DNA of 64,000 nucleotides from Halopseudomonas pertucinogena (GCF_014646575.1 NZ_BMNN01000001.1:434001-498000), one strand, 5' to 3'; counted from the stretch's first letter, positions 8,879 through 18,437 are shown. The notes: generated by a model not told the origin, from the letters alone. Made by a program: numbers and translations.

Positions 8879-10618
8879 GTGGCACTGACTATTCTTGGAC
8901 TTTCCGGCGCCTTGAGCCATGACCCCTCAGCCGCCTTGTACATTGATGGCAAGCTGATCGCCGCCGTTGAGGAAGAACGCTTCGTGCGTGACAAGCATGC
9001 CAAGAACCGCATGCCCTACGAGTCGGCAAAGTTCTGTCTGGAGCAGGCGGGCATCAAGCCGGAGGACGTGGATATCGTCGCCATTCCCTTCGCCCCGATC
9101 AGCATCTTCGAGAAAGCCCGCTGGCATTACGCCAAGCGCTACTGGTACGCCCCGGACCGCTCTCTGGATGCCATCTTCATGGGGAATCGGCGCTATTACC
9201 GATACAAGAAGCGCATCCAGTGGTGTCTGCAACAGCTCGGTTTCGATCTGAAGAAGGTGAAGATCGAGCCCGTCGAGCACCACCTCGCGCACGCATCCAG
9301 TGCCTACCACTGCTCCGGGTTCCAGGAAAAGACCGCCATCCTCGGTATTGATGGCAAGGGTGAATACGCCACCACGTTCTTCGGCTATGGTGAGAACGGC
9401 AAGATCCACAAGATCAAGGAATTCTACGATCCGGACTCCCTCGGTGGTCTGTATGGCGCCATTACCGAGTATCTGGGTTTCGATATGCTCGATGGCGAAT
9501 TCAAGGTCATGGGCATGGCACCCTACGGCGACCCCACCAAGTACGATTTCTCGCGCCTGGCCAAGTTCGAGAACGGCGAGCTGACCATCAATACCGAATA
9601 CGCCAACGTGATCGGCTTCCGCCGTTACAAGGAGAAGGGCAAGGGTTATTACTTCTCGCCCAAGCTGATCGAATGGCTGGGTCCCAAGCGCGAAGGCGAT
9701 GTGGCAGACGACCCCTACATCCATTACGCAGCCAGCATCCAGGCGCTGTTCGAGAAACTGGCGCTGGAGATGATGGATTACTACCTGGGCGACATCATTC
9801 GTGAGACCGGCAAGATTGCCTTTGCCGGCGGTTGCGCGCTGAACGTCAAACTCAACCAGAAGATCATCGCGCGGGAAGAGGTAAAGGAGCTGTTCGTTCA
9901 GCCCGCCGCCAGCGATGCCGGCACGGCCGTTGGCGCGGCTGCCTTTGTCTCGGTGAAGAATGGTGTGCCGGTTGAGAAGATGGAACACGTCTATCTCGGG
10001 CCCAGCTACAGCAACGAAGACATTATTGCCGCCTGTGCCAGGCACCCGAACAAGCCCCAGTGGCAGAAAATCGATAACGTGCCCGAGCACATTGCCAGGA
10101 TCATGGTGGAGGGCAATCCCGTCGCCTGGTTCCAGGGTCGCATGGAGTTCGGCCCACGTGCGCTTGGTGGTCGCTCGATCATCGGTTGCCCCAGCGTGCC
10201 CGGCGTTGCCGATCGCATCAACGCGCAGATCAAGTTCCGCGAGCGCTGGCGGCCATTCTGCCCCTCGATGCTTGATACCGTCGCGCCTCAGATGCTCAAG
10301 GTGGACCATCCCAGCCCCTTCATGACCTTCACCTTCCAGGTGAAGGAAGGATGGGAGGAGCGCGTGCCTGAAGTTGTTCACGAGGACGGCACATCCCGCG
10401 CCCAGGTGCTCGAGCGCCGGCACAATCCGCGCTGGTATGACCTGATGGTGGAGCTGGAGAAGCTCACTGGCAACGGCGTTTCACTCAATACCTCGCTCAA
10501 CCGCCGGGGTGAGCCCATGGTGTGTTCGCCCACCGACGCCTTGAACATGTTCTACGGATCGGACCTGCAGTACCTGATCATGGAGGATGTGCTGGTGGTG
10601 AAGGAGGGTGTGAATTGA
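8879..10618 (+). CDS. wapO: LPS core carbamoyltransferase, NodU/CmcH family
   Basis: A 579-residue O-carbamoyltransferase. Family members use carbamoyl phosphate and ATP, and the P. aeruginosa homologue PA5005 carbamoylates heptose II of the core. It shows the Kae1-like N-terminal part (LGLSGALSHDPSAAL, then VEHHLAHASSAYH near residue 133 with metal-binding His) and the C-terminal YrdC-like part (FGPRALGGRSI, ERWRPFCPSML, SLNTSLNRRGEP). GTG at 8879 is chosen because AAGAGG lies 7 bases upstream; a TTG at 8858 is in frame but has no ribosome site. The next gene overlaps its stop. Confidence 0.9.
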   Translation: MALTILGLSGALSHDPSAALYIDGKLIAAVEEERFVRDKHAKNRMPYESAKFCLEQAGIKPEDVDIVAIPFAPISIFEKARWHYAKRYWYAPDRSLDAIFMGNRRYYRYKKRIQWCLQQLGFDLKKVKIEPVEHHLAHASSAYHCSGFQEKTAILGIDGKGEYATTFFGYGENGKIHKIKEFYDPDSLGGLYGAITEYLGFDMLDGEFKVMGMAPYGDPTKYDFSRLAKFENGELTINTEYANVIGFRRYKEKGKGYYFSPKLIEWLGPKREGDVADDPYIHYAASIQALFEKLALEMMDYYLGDIIRETGKIAFAGGCALNVKLNQKIIAREEVKELFVQPAASDAGTAVGAAAFVSVKNGVPVEKMEHVYLGPSYSNEDIIAACARHPNKPQWQKIDNVPEHIARIMVEGNPVAWFQGRMEFGPRALGGRSIIGCPSVPGVADRINAQIKFRERWRPFCPSMLDTVAPQMLKVDHPSPFMTFTFQVKEGWEERVPEVVHEDGTSRAQVLERRHNPRWYDLMVELEKLTGNGVSLNTSLNRRGEPMVCSPTDALNMFYGSDLQYLIMEDVLVVKEGVN

Positions 10619-11535
10619 GTGCGACGGGAGCGACAAATATACTGTTGAGTATCATCATTCCTGCCTTTAACTATGCGAAGACATTGCCCCGAACGGTGGA
10701 GTCGGTAATGCCGCAGTTGGGGGAAGATTGTGAGCTGATCATCATAGATGACGGCTCTACTGACGATACACCCGTTGTTATCGGGGTCCTGCAAGAACGA
10801 TTCTCCGGGCGCATTCGAAGTGAGCGCAAGCCCAATGGCGGGTCGGCTTCAGTGCGGAATCGGGGTATCGAGCTGGCTCAGGCGGACTGGATGATCTTTC
10901 TTGACGCCGACGACGAGCTGGCTGAAGGAGCCGTTGAGCGTATATGCTCCCATTTGCGGACACATCCCGAGACACGCTTTGTGATTGGTGGACACATTTC
11001 GGTCAGTCCTGAAGGCAAGCAGAGCCGGCATGTACCTGGGCAACTGCCCGCATTGCCCTTGGCTCGAGTGCAAGCATACCTGCTGGATAAAAAGCTTGCT
11101 CTGTCCAATGGTGCCTGCGTCATGCATCGGTCGGTATTCGAGCCTGGCGGTTATCCGGAAGAGTTTCGTAGCGCTGAAGATATTCCGGTGTTTGTCCAAG
11201 TATTGGCTAATTATCCGTGCTCCGTCATTGAAGCGCCGTTGGCCTTGATACACAAGCACGACGACAGCCTTCGGCATCAATTCACCTACGCTAATGCCGG
11301 GGGGTTGAAGCTGGTGGATGAGGTGTTCTCCCCAAAACGTTTACCGGCGCACTTTCAGATATTGCGCCGCCCTTATACGGTGCAGCGCTGCTTGTCGCTC
11401 TTTCGTAGCGCATGGCTTGCAAATGAATCAACGCTCGCCAAACAGTGGTACCGTCAGGCTGTCCTGGCGGATTGGCGGGTCTTATTCCGGTGGTCCTACA
11501 GCCGCAAGGCTTTTCGGCTATGGCTGCGCGGATAG
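10615..11535 (+). CDS. GT2 family glycosyltransferase, outer core or O-antigen
   Basis: A 306-residue GT-A enzyme with IIIPAFNYAKTLPRTVES, the donor motif IIDDGSTDD (near residue 43) and FLDADDE (near residue 96). The in-frame start inside the carbamoyltransferase gene is not used; TTG at 10615 overlaps that stop as TTGA and has GGAGGG upstream. It sits where P. aeruginosa has core glycosyltransferases such as the GT2 rhamnosyltransferase WapR, but orthology cannot be claimed. Base composition drops here, and the C-terminus is rich in Arg and Trp, which suggests membrane contact. Confidence 0.82.
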   Translation: MSATGATNILLSIIIPAFNYAKTLPRTVESVMPQLGEDCELIIIDDGSTDDTPVVIGVLQERFSGRIRSERKPNGGSASVRNRGIELAQADWMIFLDADDELAEGAVERICSHLRTHPETRFVIGGHISVSPEGKQSRHVPGQLPALPLARVQAYLLDKKLALSNGACVMHRSVFEPGGYPEEFRSAEDIPVFVQVLANYPCSVIEAPLALIHKHDDSLRHQFTYANAGGLKLVDEVFSPKRLPAHFQILRRPYTVQRCLSLFRSAWLANESTLAKQWYRQAVLADWRVLFRWSYSRKAFRLWLRG

Positions 11536-11590
11536 GCGCAGCGTTTTGCTTCTGCTTCCCGGAGACACTCTTTTTCAGAATGGTGGTGGT

Positions 11591-12734
11591 TTGAGTAGCA
11601 AAATCAAGGTCTTGCAATTACAGCTGCGTTACAACGTCAACGCTTCAGATCTGGCGGAGCAGGTGATAGCGGGGCTGCCTGATGAAACCTATGAAGTGAC
11701 CACGGTCTTCCTGCGTGGTGCGCCTGCTCCTGGCGAGCCGGAAAGCAAGGCAGCACATTCCGTGTACTTCAATTGCAGGCAGCGGGATCTCAAAGGCATC
11801 CGGCGTTGGCTAGTCATATGGAAGTTGTACAAACTCTGCAAACAATACGCATTTGATGTAGTTATTGCACATCGTTTCAAACCAATCAGCATGATGATGT
11901 GGATTGGTCGCTTGCTGAAAGAGCCCGTGTTTATAGGGATCCAACATGGTATTGGTGACTACGATCGGATTTTACGCCGAATTGAAGCAGGTCTTCTAAT
12001 TACCCCCCCGCTGGAAAATGGTTGGAGTGTCCGATGCTGTCGCTGAGTATCTGAAACGGACCGTCTCTGCTTTCGGGGATGATAATACTCTCGCGATCAA
12101 CAATGCGATTGACATCGACCAGGCAAGGGCATCAATGCTCCCTCGTGCATCGGCACGAACGGATCTTGGGTTGGCTCCAGACGGAACAATCATCGGCTGT
12201 ATTGGCAGGCTGGTTCCTGTAAAAGGACATGCTGTCCTGATCAATGCTTTTGCTCGAATCGCATCACGCTACCCGGATGTGTCGGTAGTGATCATTGGGG
12301 AAGGGCGTGAGAGGCCGGCGCTTGAAGCACTCATCGCCCGCCATGGCCTTGAACATAGAATCTTGCTCCTGGGTGCACATAACGATGCGCTGAGATACGT
12401 CAGGGCTTTCGACATTTTTGCCATGCCCTCTTTCAGTGAAGGGTTGCCCTTGGCATTGCTGGAAGCTCTGGCTGGGGAGAGACCGGTTGTAGGGTCGGAT
12501 ATTCCCAGCATGGCGCCTATTTTGCGCTCTTGCGGTGGCAGCATCTGCCAGCCCGGAGATGACGCCGACATTAGTACGAAGTTGATTGCACTCTTGGAGA
12601 TTGATTCGGACGAGTTAAAGAAGAAGGGAGCGTTCGGTTATGAGTATTTGTGTAACCAGCATGCAATCGAGGATTTCCAAAAAAACTATCTGAGTTTGAT
12701 AAATACGATGCTGATTAGCAATCGTGGCGAATGA
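11591..12734 (+). pseudogene. GT4 glycosyltransferase, Ssg-like, broken by one extra C
   Basis: Two frames together make one GT4 enzyme of about 380 residues. The N-part starts at TTG 11591 with SSKIKVLQLQLRYNVNASD, as I recall for Pseudomonas Ssg, a protein needed for O-antigen and motility. The C-part (from ATG 12018) holds IGCIGRLVPVKGH and the donor motif PSFSEGLPLALLEALAGE. At 12003-12009 there is a run of seven C. Removing one C gives the smooth reading LLITPRWKMVGVSDAVAEYL. As written, translation stops at 12046. It may be a true pseudogene, a phase-variable OFF state, or a sequencing error. It overlaps waaL by 4 bp. Confidence 0.8.
12003..12009 (+). repeat. C7 homopolymer at the Ssg-like frameshift
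   Basis: The run of seven C sits exactly where the reading frame is lost, and six C would restore it. Slipped-strand mispairing at such runs is a known cause of phase variation, and also a known site of sequencing error. Confidence 0.8.
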
Positions 12735-13945
12735 TGGGTGACGGGATGCTGCTTTCTCCTACACGTTGGCGGCAGGGCGCTTCGGTAGAGTGCTATTTCA
12801 CCTACGCGTTGCTGGCTTTTATCCTGACATTCCTGGCGCTTCCCAGCTCCAAGGCTGTCAACAATTTTTATTACGCCTTCATGGGCTTGCCTGCTTTATG
12901 GGTGTTTGTCAGAGGGCGCTGGCAGGCTGTTAGAATCTCTCCGCTATTGGTGCTTTGGGCTGCGTTCCTGCTATGGACGCTACTTGCAATTGTGCAAGTA
13001 CAGACGCTGCAGTATTTGAAACATTGGCTGTATGTGACGATATTTTGCGCACTGATTCTGCTGCTGGTGGATTATCGCTTTTTCAGGCGTGACCAGATAA
13101 TCCACGGGTTGTTTTACGCTGTCCTGGCCTATCTAGCACTTAGCACTGTGTACCTCTGGCTTACAGGTGTATATACCCCTGGCGAACGTATCCACATGCC
13201 TATGCGACTAACCAGTCCCACCTACGCCAGCATCGTCCTGGTGGCGTTCTTCTCCCTGACCACAGGTATATTGATCAAGCGCCAGAGCTGGTGGCTGTTG
13301 GGCCTCTCTACGGCTTCTGTTCTGTTTTTTACGGGGTATATACTACAGAGCCGTGCGGGCGTGCTCGGTGCGGCTATCGTGATGACGTTGGCCTCCGTCT
13401 ATTTTCTGTGGAATGCGCGACAGTGGGGAGTCCGACTAATTCTGATTCTGGCAGGTCTGGGGCTGGCAATTGGGATGTATTATCTTTTTGAGACCGTCCC
13501 TGAATTTGACCGTCTGATTGAGCGGGCCGACGCTGGCCGCTTTGAGTTATGGCAAGCGCATTACCAAGCATTTATTGAGTGCCACACTTTGTTGGGTTGT
13601 GCGCCGGTGCACTTCGAAGGTATCACTACCTTCGGTGGACGCCTTCTGGTAGAGCATCCTCATAACGTCCTGTTCTCAGTTCTTCTTTATCATGGCTGGA
13701 TAGGCCTCATACTCTTTCTGGCGATTCTCTTGCTGAGCTTTCTTGCTGCGTGGCGGCAGCACAATCCGTGGGGACTTTTTCTGTTAGTAAGTCTGTTTAT
13801 GCTGATGTTTGAAGGCGGGGGGTTGATCAATCACCCAAACGAGCTTTGGTTGCTGGTGTTATTGCCCTGCATATTGATTCTTACAGAGGTGCTGCGGGCT
13901 CCGGAAGCTCGCAGCAAATTGTACGGAAACCCCTTTATCGGTTAA
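12731..13945 (+). CDS. waaL: O-antigen ligase, WaaL/Wzy family
   Basis: A 404-residue integral membrane protein with about 10-12 hydrophobic segments. The large periplasmic loop contains FGGRLLVEHPHNVLFSVLLYHGW near residue 307, with the His-Asn pair conserved in WaaL and Wzy proteins. It would join undecaprenyl-linked O-polysaccharide to lipid A-core in the periplasm. The start overlaps the preceding glycosyltransferase stop (ATGA), and its place at the end of the core operon matches waaL in P. aeruginosa. A Wzy polymerase role cannot be fully excluded, but the ABC-transporter pathway found downstream needs a ligase and no polymerase. Confidence 0.82.
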   Translation: MMGDGMLLSPTRWRQGASVECYFTYALLAFILTFLALPSSKAVNNFYYAFMGLPALWVFVRGRWQAVRISPLLVLWAAFLLWTLLAIVQVQTLQYLKHWLYVTIFCALILLLVDYRFFRRDQIIHGLFYAVLAYLALSTVYLWLTGVYTPGERIHMPMRLTSPTYASIVLVAFFSLTTGILIKRQSWWLLGLSTASVLFFTGYILQSRAGVLGAAIVMTLASVYFLWNARQWGVRLILILAGLGLAIGMYYLFETVPEFDRLIERADAGRFELWQAHYQAFIECHTLLGCAPVHFEGITTFGGRLLVEHPHNVLFSVLLYHGWIGLILFLAILLLSFLAAWRQHNPWGLFLLVSLFMLMFEGGGLINHPNELWLLVLLPCILILTEVLRAPEARSKLYGNPFIG

Positions 13946-14172
13946 TAGAGCTGTATAGGGGGCACGCCGCTGATGATGCGTTCTTCTTGCGCTATCAGGT
14001 GCCAACGGGCTCCGCGTTTGGCTTTAGTCGCCCGATCATAATAGCTGCGATAGGGCCCGTCCGGCGACAGGCCTGTCTCAGGAGTGCTCTAGCTCGATAG
14101 CATGCGTTAGCTCGTCATCGGAATGCAAATCAGCGTTACAGTATGGAAGGCCGAAGCCATCTTCATCTCATA
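13942..14172 (-). other. Gap between waaL and GT2, with possible decayed reading frames
   Basis: No complete gene is seen between the convergent waaL and GT2 genes. On the minus strand two short adjacent frames look protein-like. One (about 14160-14078) reads GFGLPYCNADLHSDDELTH and ends at a stop. The other (14088-13942) reads SPDGPYRSYYDRATKAKRG and ends at the waaL stop. A frameshift between them would join them into about 75 residues. I do not recognise the product. It could be the tail of a lost gene or chance; no terminator hairpin was found. Confidence 0.3.
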
Positions 14173-14173
14173 A

Positions 14174-15199
14174 TCAGGTGGTGTCGTTTTTGAGTTTCCG
14201 TACCAGTTTTCGCTGGCGGTTGGAGCGGCGACGTTCAAGCTCAAGCACAATAGGCATGCGCAAGAAAAGGGCCCAGCGTTGTAAGGGGCGTATCCGATCG
14301 CTACCGATAACTACACGCCAACCGTTATTTTCTGAGATGTATCGAATGAGCTTACGCATCAGTTGCATTCTGTGGCGTTTGTTCAACCTGGTACGCTCGT
14401 AGGCTACCAGCAGCCCATGAGCGACACCGCGCTCAATCAATGCATCCGCCCAGTCGCGGTCGCAACCCAGGCGACGACAGCAATCCAGTGCCAGTTGGTA
14501 CTGGTCGGGCAGCACCATATGGGGTTTCCCTTGCTTTTTAAGGGTCGACGAGGGGTGCTGACGATAAGTATAGAGAACAGCCGGTTCGGTAATGATCCGG
14601 TTCGCGGCATAGAGACAGCTGATTGACCAGGGTACGTCCTCGTAGATACCTGAAGGAAAGGAGAGACCGTTAGTGTCCAGTAATGAACGAGAGTAAACCT
14701 TGTTCCATGCAACGTTGAAATTGTGAAGTAGCCGCAGCTTCCCCTCAAGGTCGCTGATCGGCGTTCGATTTTCTAGAAGGTCGGAACGCCGGTTATTGGA
14801 CACTCGCCCGCTCGGATAAAGACGACAGTGGTTAAAAATCGCGAGGTCAGCGCCGGAGCTTTGCATTCTTTGACATAGGGCCAGTAAACCTTCAGGTTGC
14901 ACTTGGTCATCGGCATCCAGAAAGGCAATATAATCGCCCCTGGCGTGCTCCAATCCGGTGTTTCTAGCCGGGCCGGGCCCCGCCTGATGGCTTGTTACCA
15001 GTCGGAGGGGTAGGCCTTCTTCGATATACCCCTTGATCAGTTCGATGCTACCGTCCGAACTGTCGTTATCTACCAGAATCAGCTCCACACTGCCGTCCAG
15101 CAGTGATTCGCGAAATGGCAGAACAGCCGATGTCAGAAAGCGCTCAGCATCGCGGAAGGGAATGATGACGCTGAGCAAGCCTTGATTGCGGGTGATCAA
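14174..15199 (-). CDS. GT2 family glycosyltransferase
   Basis: A 341-residue GT-A enzyme: LSVIIPFRDAERFL, the donor motif LVDNDSSDGS, then GPGPARNTGLEHARGDYIAF and FLDADDQ. TTG is used as the start, overlapping the stop of the upstream gene as TTGA, with GGAGG about 8 bases before it. It is the last gene of the teichoic-acid-like operon and is probably cytoplasmic with a basic C-terminal tail (RRRSNRQRKLVRKLKN). The sugar is unknown. It may extend or cap the same glycan as the GT2 domain of the neighbouring fusion. Confidence 0.85.
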   Translation of the reverse strand: MITRNQGLLSVIIPFRDAERFLTSAVLPFRESLLDGSVELILVDNDSSDGSIELIKGYIEEGLPLRLVTSHQAGPGPARNTGLEHARGDYIAFLDADDQVQPEGLLALCQRMQSSGADLAIFNHCRLYPSGRVSNNRRSDLLENRTPISDLEGKLRLLHNFNVAWNKVYSRSLLDTNGLSFPSGIYEDVPWSISCLYAANRIITEPAVLYTYRQHPSSTLKKQGKPHMVLPDQYQLALDCCRRLGCDRDWADALIERGVAHGLLVAYERTRLNKRHRMQLMRKLIRYISENNGWRVVIGSDRIRPLQRWALFLRMPIVLELERRRSNRQRKLVRKLKNDTT

Positions 15200-17940
15200 G
15201 CGGGAACCTCCGTGTAACGCTCTACTTCTTTTGCTTCTGACACATTTGCCTGATCCAGAATTCTTTTCTCTTTCTCATCCAAGAACCTTATCCGCTCAAC
15301 AACGCGCCGGCAGTTCTGGCCGTCCCGAAAGGCAAAGAAGTTCCTCATTCTTTCGGCGTATTCTGGTTCAGCCTGAAACCGGTTCTTAATCACATCTGAA
15401 ACCAGTTTTATCATGTCATCCGGAGCGAATCCGACAGGGCCAAATCCGTGCTGATCATAGTCAAAGTAGCCCTTGCGGGTAGTGTGGCCTCCCGAGAATA
15501 CATACTCTCTATCGAACTGGTAATAAAGTATCGGCTTCTCAAGCAAGGCGAAATCAAATGCTACCGACGAGAAGTCAGTGATCATGAGGTCAGCACTTAC
15601 CAACAGTTGTTGAATACTAGCTTTCTGCCCGTGGCTGGCTAGTTTCATCCAGCCGACGTCGAAATCATCCAAGTAGGGTTCTAGGTTGGCGTGAGGAAAA
15701 AACACAAACTCTACTTCATGGATTTCCGCCAGCTTTTTAAGTCCCGGATGGGCTAGGAAGTTCTTCCACGACTGGTAAAAGTGCGTATCGACAAGCGCCG
15801 GATTATAAGCCCGCGCATTGCCTAATCCCAAAGACTCGCCCATTAGACCTTGCCGCCACGTAGGCATGATGATGACAGACCTGCGTTTGTGGGGGGGCTG
15901 GGCTTTTGCCAGGGACAGGAGGCGGTCATGCCTTGGAAGCCCTGTGAGGCAAATTTCCTTATGGGTGAACTTATAGGTGCCGCTACTAATCAGAGACTGG
16001 AACTCATCGCGGGCAGTGGTGACAAGGCAATGTATCCGTTTTGAGTTGAGCCAGCCTGATAAGTCGTCCTTAATCACACCATGTTGAAGAAAGGTGAACC
16101 GGTACTTCACCATGTCCGCGTAGAATTTGGAGGGCAAGACAGAGAAAAGATAATGGTCGGCATGAGAAGAGATCAAATGCGCCGCGTTAAGCAGTGCTAC
16201 CTTGTGACCGATACTGCCATATTCCAACAGTCTGAACCCGTCACGCTGGAGGCGTGCCCAGTCATGGGACGTCTTGCGCAATACAAACCAAGCATTTATC
16301 TCAGGGTGGCTGCGTTGCAGGTATCGATAAAGATGTTCAGCATTGTCATCTGCCTGAACATCTCTATCCATCAATATCCAGGCATCCTGGTATCGCCTGC
16401 GCGTAAATGGATGCTGGGCCAGCCGTCTTATGACGCGTTTTTCCCACGGCATACCGGAGCCTGAGAGGGCGCGTTTTTGCACGGAGGATACGAGATCGTG
16501 CCATGACACACTCAGACGAGTGCTCCCCCCGACCCTGACAGGTAAAGCAGAGCCCTCCACCTCAATGCTGAGTTCCCCGTTGCCGACAAGACCTACCCAA
16601 GCCAGAGTTTCATAAATCAGAGGGGTTTCCACGAATTCAAACATGCGCACCGTCGATGCCGACGGCTGGATGGCTACCCCTCCGACAGTGAATTGGAGAT
16701 CCCGCTTGGGGGCGGAATGGTAAAAGCCTACCAAAGCCTCACGCTTGACCAAATCAACATCTATGATTCGGGCGTGTGCTTCCTGTGTAGACCTACCTTT
16801 GAACAGTGAGATTATTCCAAGCTTTATGTGAGCGGGGATGCCAGCACGTTCGGAGCCGAGAATCAGCTCCTCATCAATTAAGCTAAATACTTCCCGTAAG
16901 AGCGAAAAATATTCTGTTCTAAGGTCATTGGGAACTAGCAACCAATTTCTGTGGTTGTTGGTCAATAATTTGAAGTGCCAGGACAAGTCGTAGAGGACCA
17001 TCAATTGCAACCAAATAGGGACGCCATCTGATCGGCTCTTTTCATTGCGAAGCAGAGGGATGTAGCCGTCACGTATTTGGTCAATATATTTTTCTCTTTT
17101 CGTCCAAGCTGTATCAACTAATGAGTTCTTTGCCGATCTTTTCCTGTAAAAGTAGATGGAGTCTGGTGAGAAAAGTACATTAGCCTGCTTGGTGCTAAGT
17201 AGGTACTTCGCAATAAATGCGGCGTCCTCAAAGCTTGGCTTCAAGTCGGGGAAGGCTAAGTTCCCCGCAGAGATATTGATACGCCTGAAGAAGCTGGAGG
17301 AGGCGGATAGCTTTATATCGCTCAACACATCCTCATGAAATGAAACCAAGCGCGGACCTCTTGAATAACAATAATTTAGAGGGTGACGCTTGTTTATGGA
17401 TTTGTCGCTTTCAAGGAAAGTGGTTATCTGGCACGCGACCATATCGACTTCCAGGCCAGCCGTGAGGTTCTCATGTAGGACTCGATCTACCGATTCGAAA
17501 TAGTCGACAGCCAAAAAGTCGTCGGGATCAGTGAAGGTAATCCATTCCTTACTTGCATACTTCAGCCCGGTGTTACGGGCCGCGGCAGGCCCGCCGTTCT
17601 CCTGTGTGATTACTTTTATCGAATCGGGATATCGGGCCTCCCATTCACGAGCTTTGGCGAGGGTGCCATCGGTGGAGCCATCGTCAACCAAGATGACCTC
17701 AATCGCCTCAATGAAGCCCACCGTCTGTTGAAAGAGAGAAGAAAAAAATTCATCAAGATAGTGCTCTGCACCGTATGCTGCCGTCACGACCGAGTAGCTG
17801 TAGTGAGGCCGGTACTTCTGCGGCGCAGGGGTGAATATCAGGCTTTTGGGAAATCCACTCTTTTCTTTCGCCTGCTCACGCTTTAATGCACGCTTCCGCC
17901 GGCGGTGCGCGGCGATCAACGACTTCGCTTTATTAATCAT
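15196..17940 (-). CDS. Bifunctional GT2 and TagF-type CDP-glycerol glycerophosphotransferase
   Basis: A 914-residue fusion. Residues about 48-290 are a GT2 domain (ILVDDGSTDGT at 83-93, FTDPDDFL near 138). Residues about 510-890 are a CDP-glycerol/poly(glycerol phosphate) transferase with QHGVIKDD (His620), MPTWRQG, FFPHANLEPY (749) and ITDFSSVAFD (787-796), the motifs of TagF and TagB. The basic N-terminus (AHRRRKRALKREQ) fits a peripheral membrane protein. It probably adds a sugar and glycerol-1-phosphate to a lipid-linked glycan. It is AT-richer than the flanks and carries an intact C7 run in the QPP codons near residue 682. The TagD-type gene lies 15 bp upstream. Confidence 0.85.
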   Translation of the reverse strand: MINKAKSLIAAHRRRKRALKREQAKEKSGFPKSLIFTPAPQKYRPHYSYSVVTAAYGAEHYLDEFFSSLFQQTVGFIEAIEVILVDDGSTDGTLAKAREWEARYPDSIKVITQENGGPAAARNTGLKYASKEWITFTDPDDFLAVDYFESVDRVLHENLTAGLEVDMVACQITTFLESDKSINKRHPLNYCYSRGPRLVSFHEDVLSDIKLSASSSFFRRINISAGNLAFPDLKPSFEDAAFIAKYLLSTKQANVLFSPDSIYFYRKRSAKNSLVDTAWTKREKYIDQIRDGYIPLLRNEKSRSDGVPIWLQLMVLYDLSWHFKLLTNNHRNWLLVPNDLRTEYFSLLREVFSLIDEELILGSERAGIPAHIKLGIISLFKGRSTQEAHARIIDVDLVKREALVGFYHSAPKRDLQFTVGGVAIQPSASTVRMFEFVETPLIYETLAWVGLVGNGELSIEVEGSALPVRVGGSTRLSVSWHDLVSSVQKRALSGSGMPWEKRVIRRLAQHPFTRRRYQDAWILMDRDVQADDNAEHLYRYLQRSHPEINAWFVLRKTSHDWARLQRDGFRLLEYGSIGHKVALLNAAHLISSHADHYLFSVLPSKFYADMVKYRFTFLQHGVIKDDLSGWLNSKRIHCLVTTARDEFQSLISSGTYKFTHKEICLTGLPRHDRLLSLAKAQPPHKRRSVIIMPTWRQGLMGESLGLGNARAYNPALVDTHFYQSWKNFLAHPGLKKLAEIHEVEFVFFPHANLEPYLDDFDVGWMKLASHGQKASIQQLLVSADLMITDFSSVAFDFALLEKPILYYQFDREYVFSGGHTTRKGYFDYDQHGFGPVGFAPDDMIKLVSDVIKNRFQAEPEYAERMRNFFAFRDGQNCRRVVERIRFLDEKEKRILDQANVSEAKEVERYTEVPA
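15891..15897 (-). repeat. C7 homopolymer (coding strand) inside the TagF-type domain
   Basis: A run of seven C on the coding strand lies between the QHG and PTWR motifs of the bifunctional transferase. The frame is intact. It is a candidate slippage site, noted because similar runs break two other glycosyltransferase genes in the window. Confidence 0.6.
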
Positions 17941-17955
17941 GTCTTACCCTGGTAA

Positions 17956-18417
17956 TTAACTAAGATCGCGGCGCAACAGTTCGAGAACGTCGAATGCCTG
18001 CTTCAGATCATTCTGTGAGATCGAAAGGAATCGCGTCAGCGATTTCTTCAGGTCGGTTGTCGAGATATTTTTGGTGCGTGGCAGGTATACCACTTCACAC
18101 AGCTTTTCGAGGAAGTCGAATTCGCCCTTCCAGTCGTTGCCGATGGCGAAGATATCCACGTCGTACTTCTGAATATCGGTAACTTTTTGCTCCCAGGACT
18201 CTTCAGGAATCACCAGGTCAACGCAGTCAATCGCGCCTACAATGGCTGCGCGCTGGTCGTAGGGGATGAGCGTTTTCTTCCCTTTCAGCTCGTTGAACTC
18301 GTCGGTGGATACGGCCACTATCACTCGGTCACCCATTTCGCTCAGACGACGAAGTAGTTTGAGGTGTCCGATGTGGAACATATCGAAGGTTCCGTAAGTG
18401 ATCACGGTTTTTGCCAT
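17956..18417 (-). CDS. tagD: Glycerol-3-phosphate cytidylyltransferase, TagD-like
   Basis: A 153-residue nucleotidyltransferase. It opens MAKTVITYGTFDMFHIGHL, with the HxGH catalytic motif at residues 15-18, and later shows RTKNISTTDLKK, the ISTT signature of the cytidylyltransferase family. It should make CDP-glycerol from CTP and glycerol-3-phosphate in the cytoplasm, the donor for the two TagF-type proteins beside it. ATG at 18417 is preferred, with GGAG six bases upstream, over a GTG at 18429. The extra C-terminal tail of about 20 residues is longer than in Bacillus TagD. Confidence 0.88.
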   Translation of the reverse strand: MAKTVITYGTFDMFHIGHLKLLRRLSEMGDRVIVAVSTDEFNELKGKKTLIPYDQRAAIVGAIDCVDLVIPEESWEQKVTDIQKYDVDIFAIGNDWKGEFDFLEKLCEVVYLPRTKNISTTDLKKSLTRFLSISQNDLKQAFDVLELLRRDLS

Positions 18418-18437
18418 GAAGGGCTCCACTGAGGGTA

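Noticed and set aside
8927-10423. Open frame of 498 codons on the - strand
   Set aside because: It mirrors the carbamoyltransferase gene and shows no protein family signs.
13817-13822. G6 run in waaL as another phase-variation site
   Set aside because: Runs of six G or C are common by chance in this GC-rich sequence and the frame is intact.
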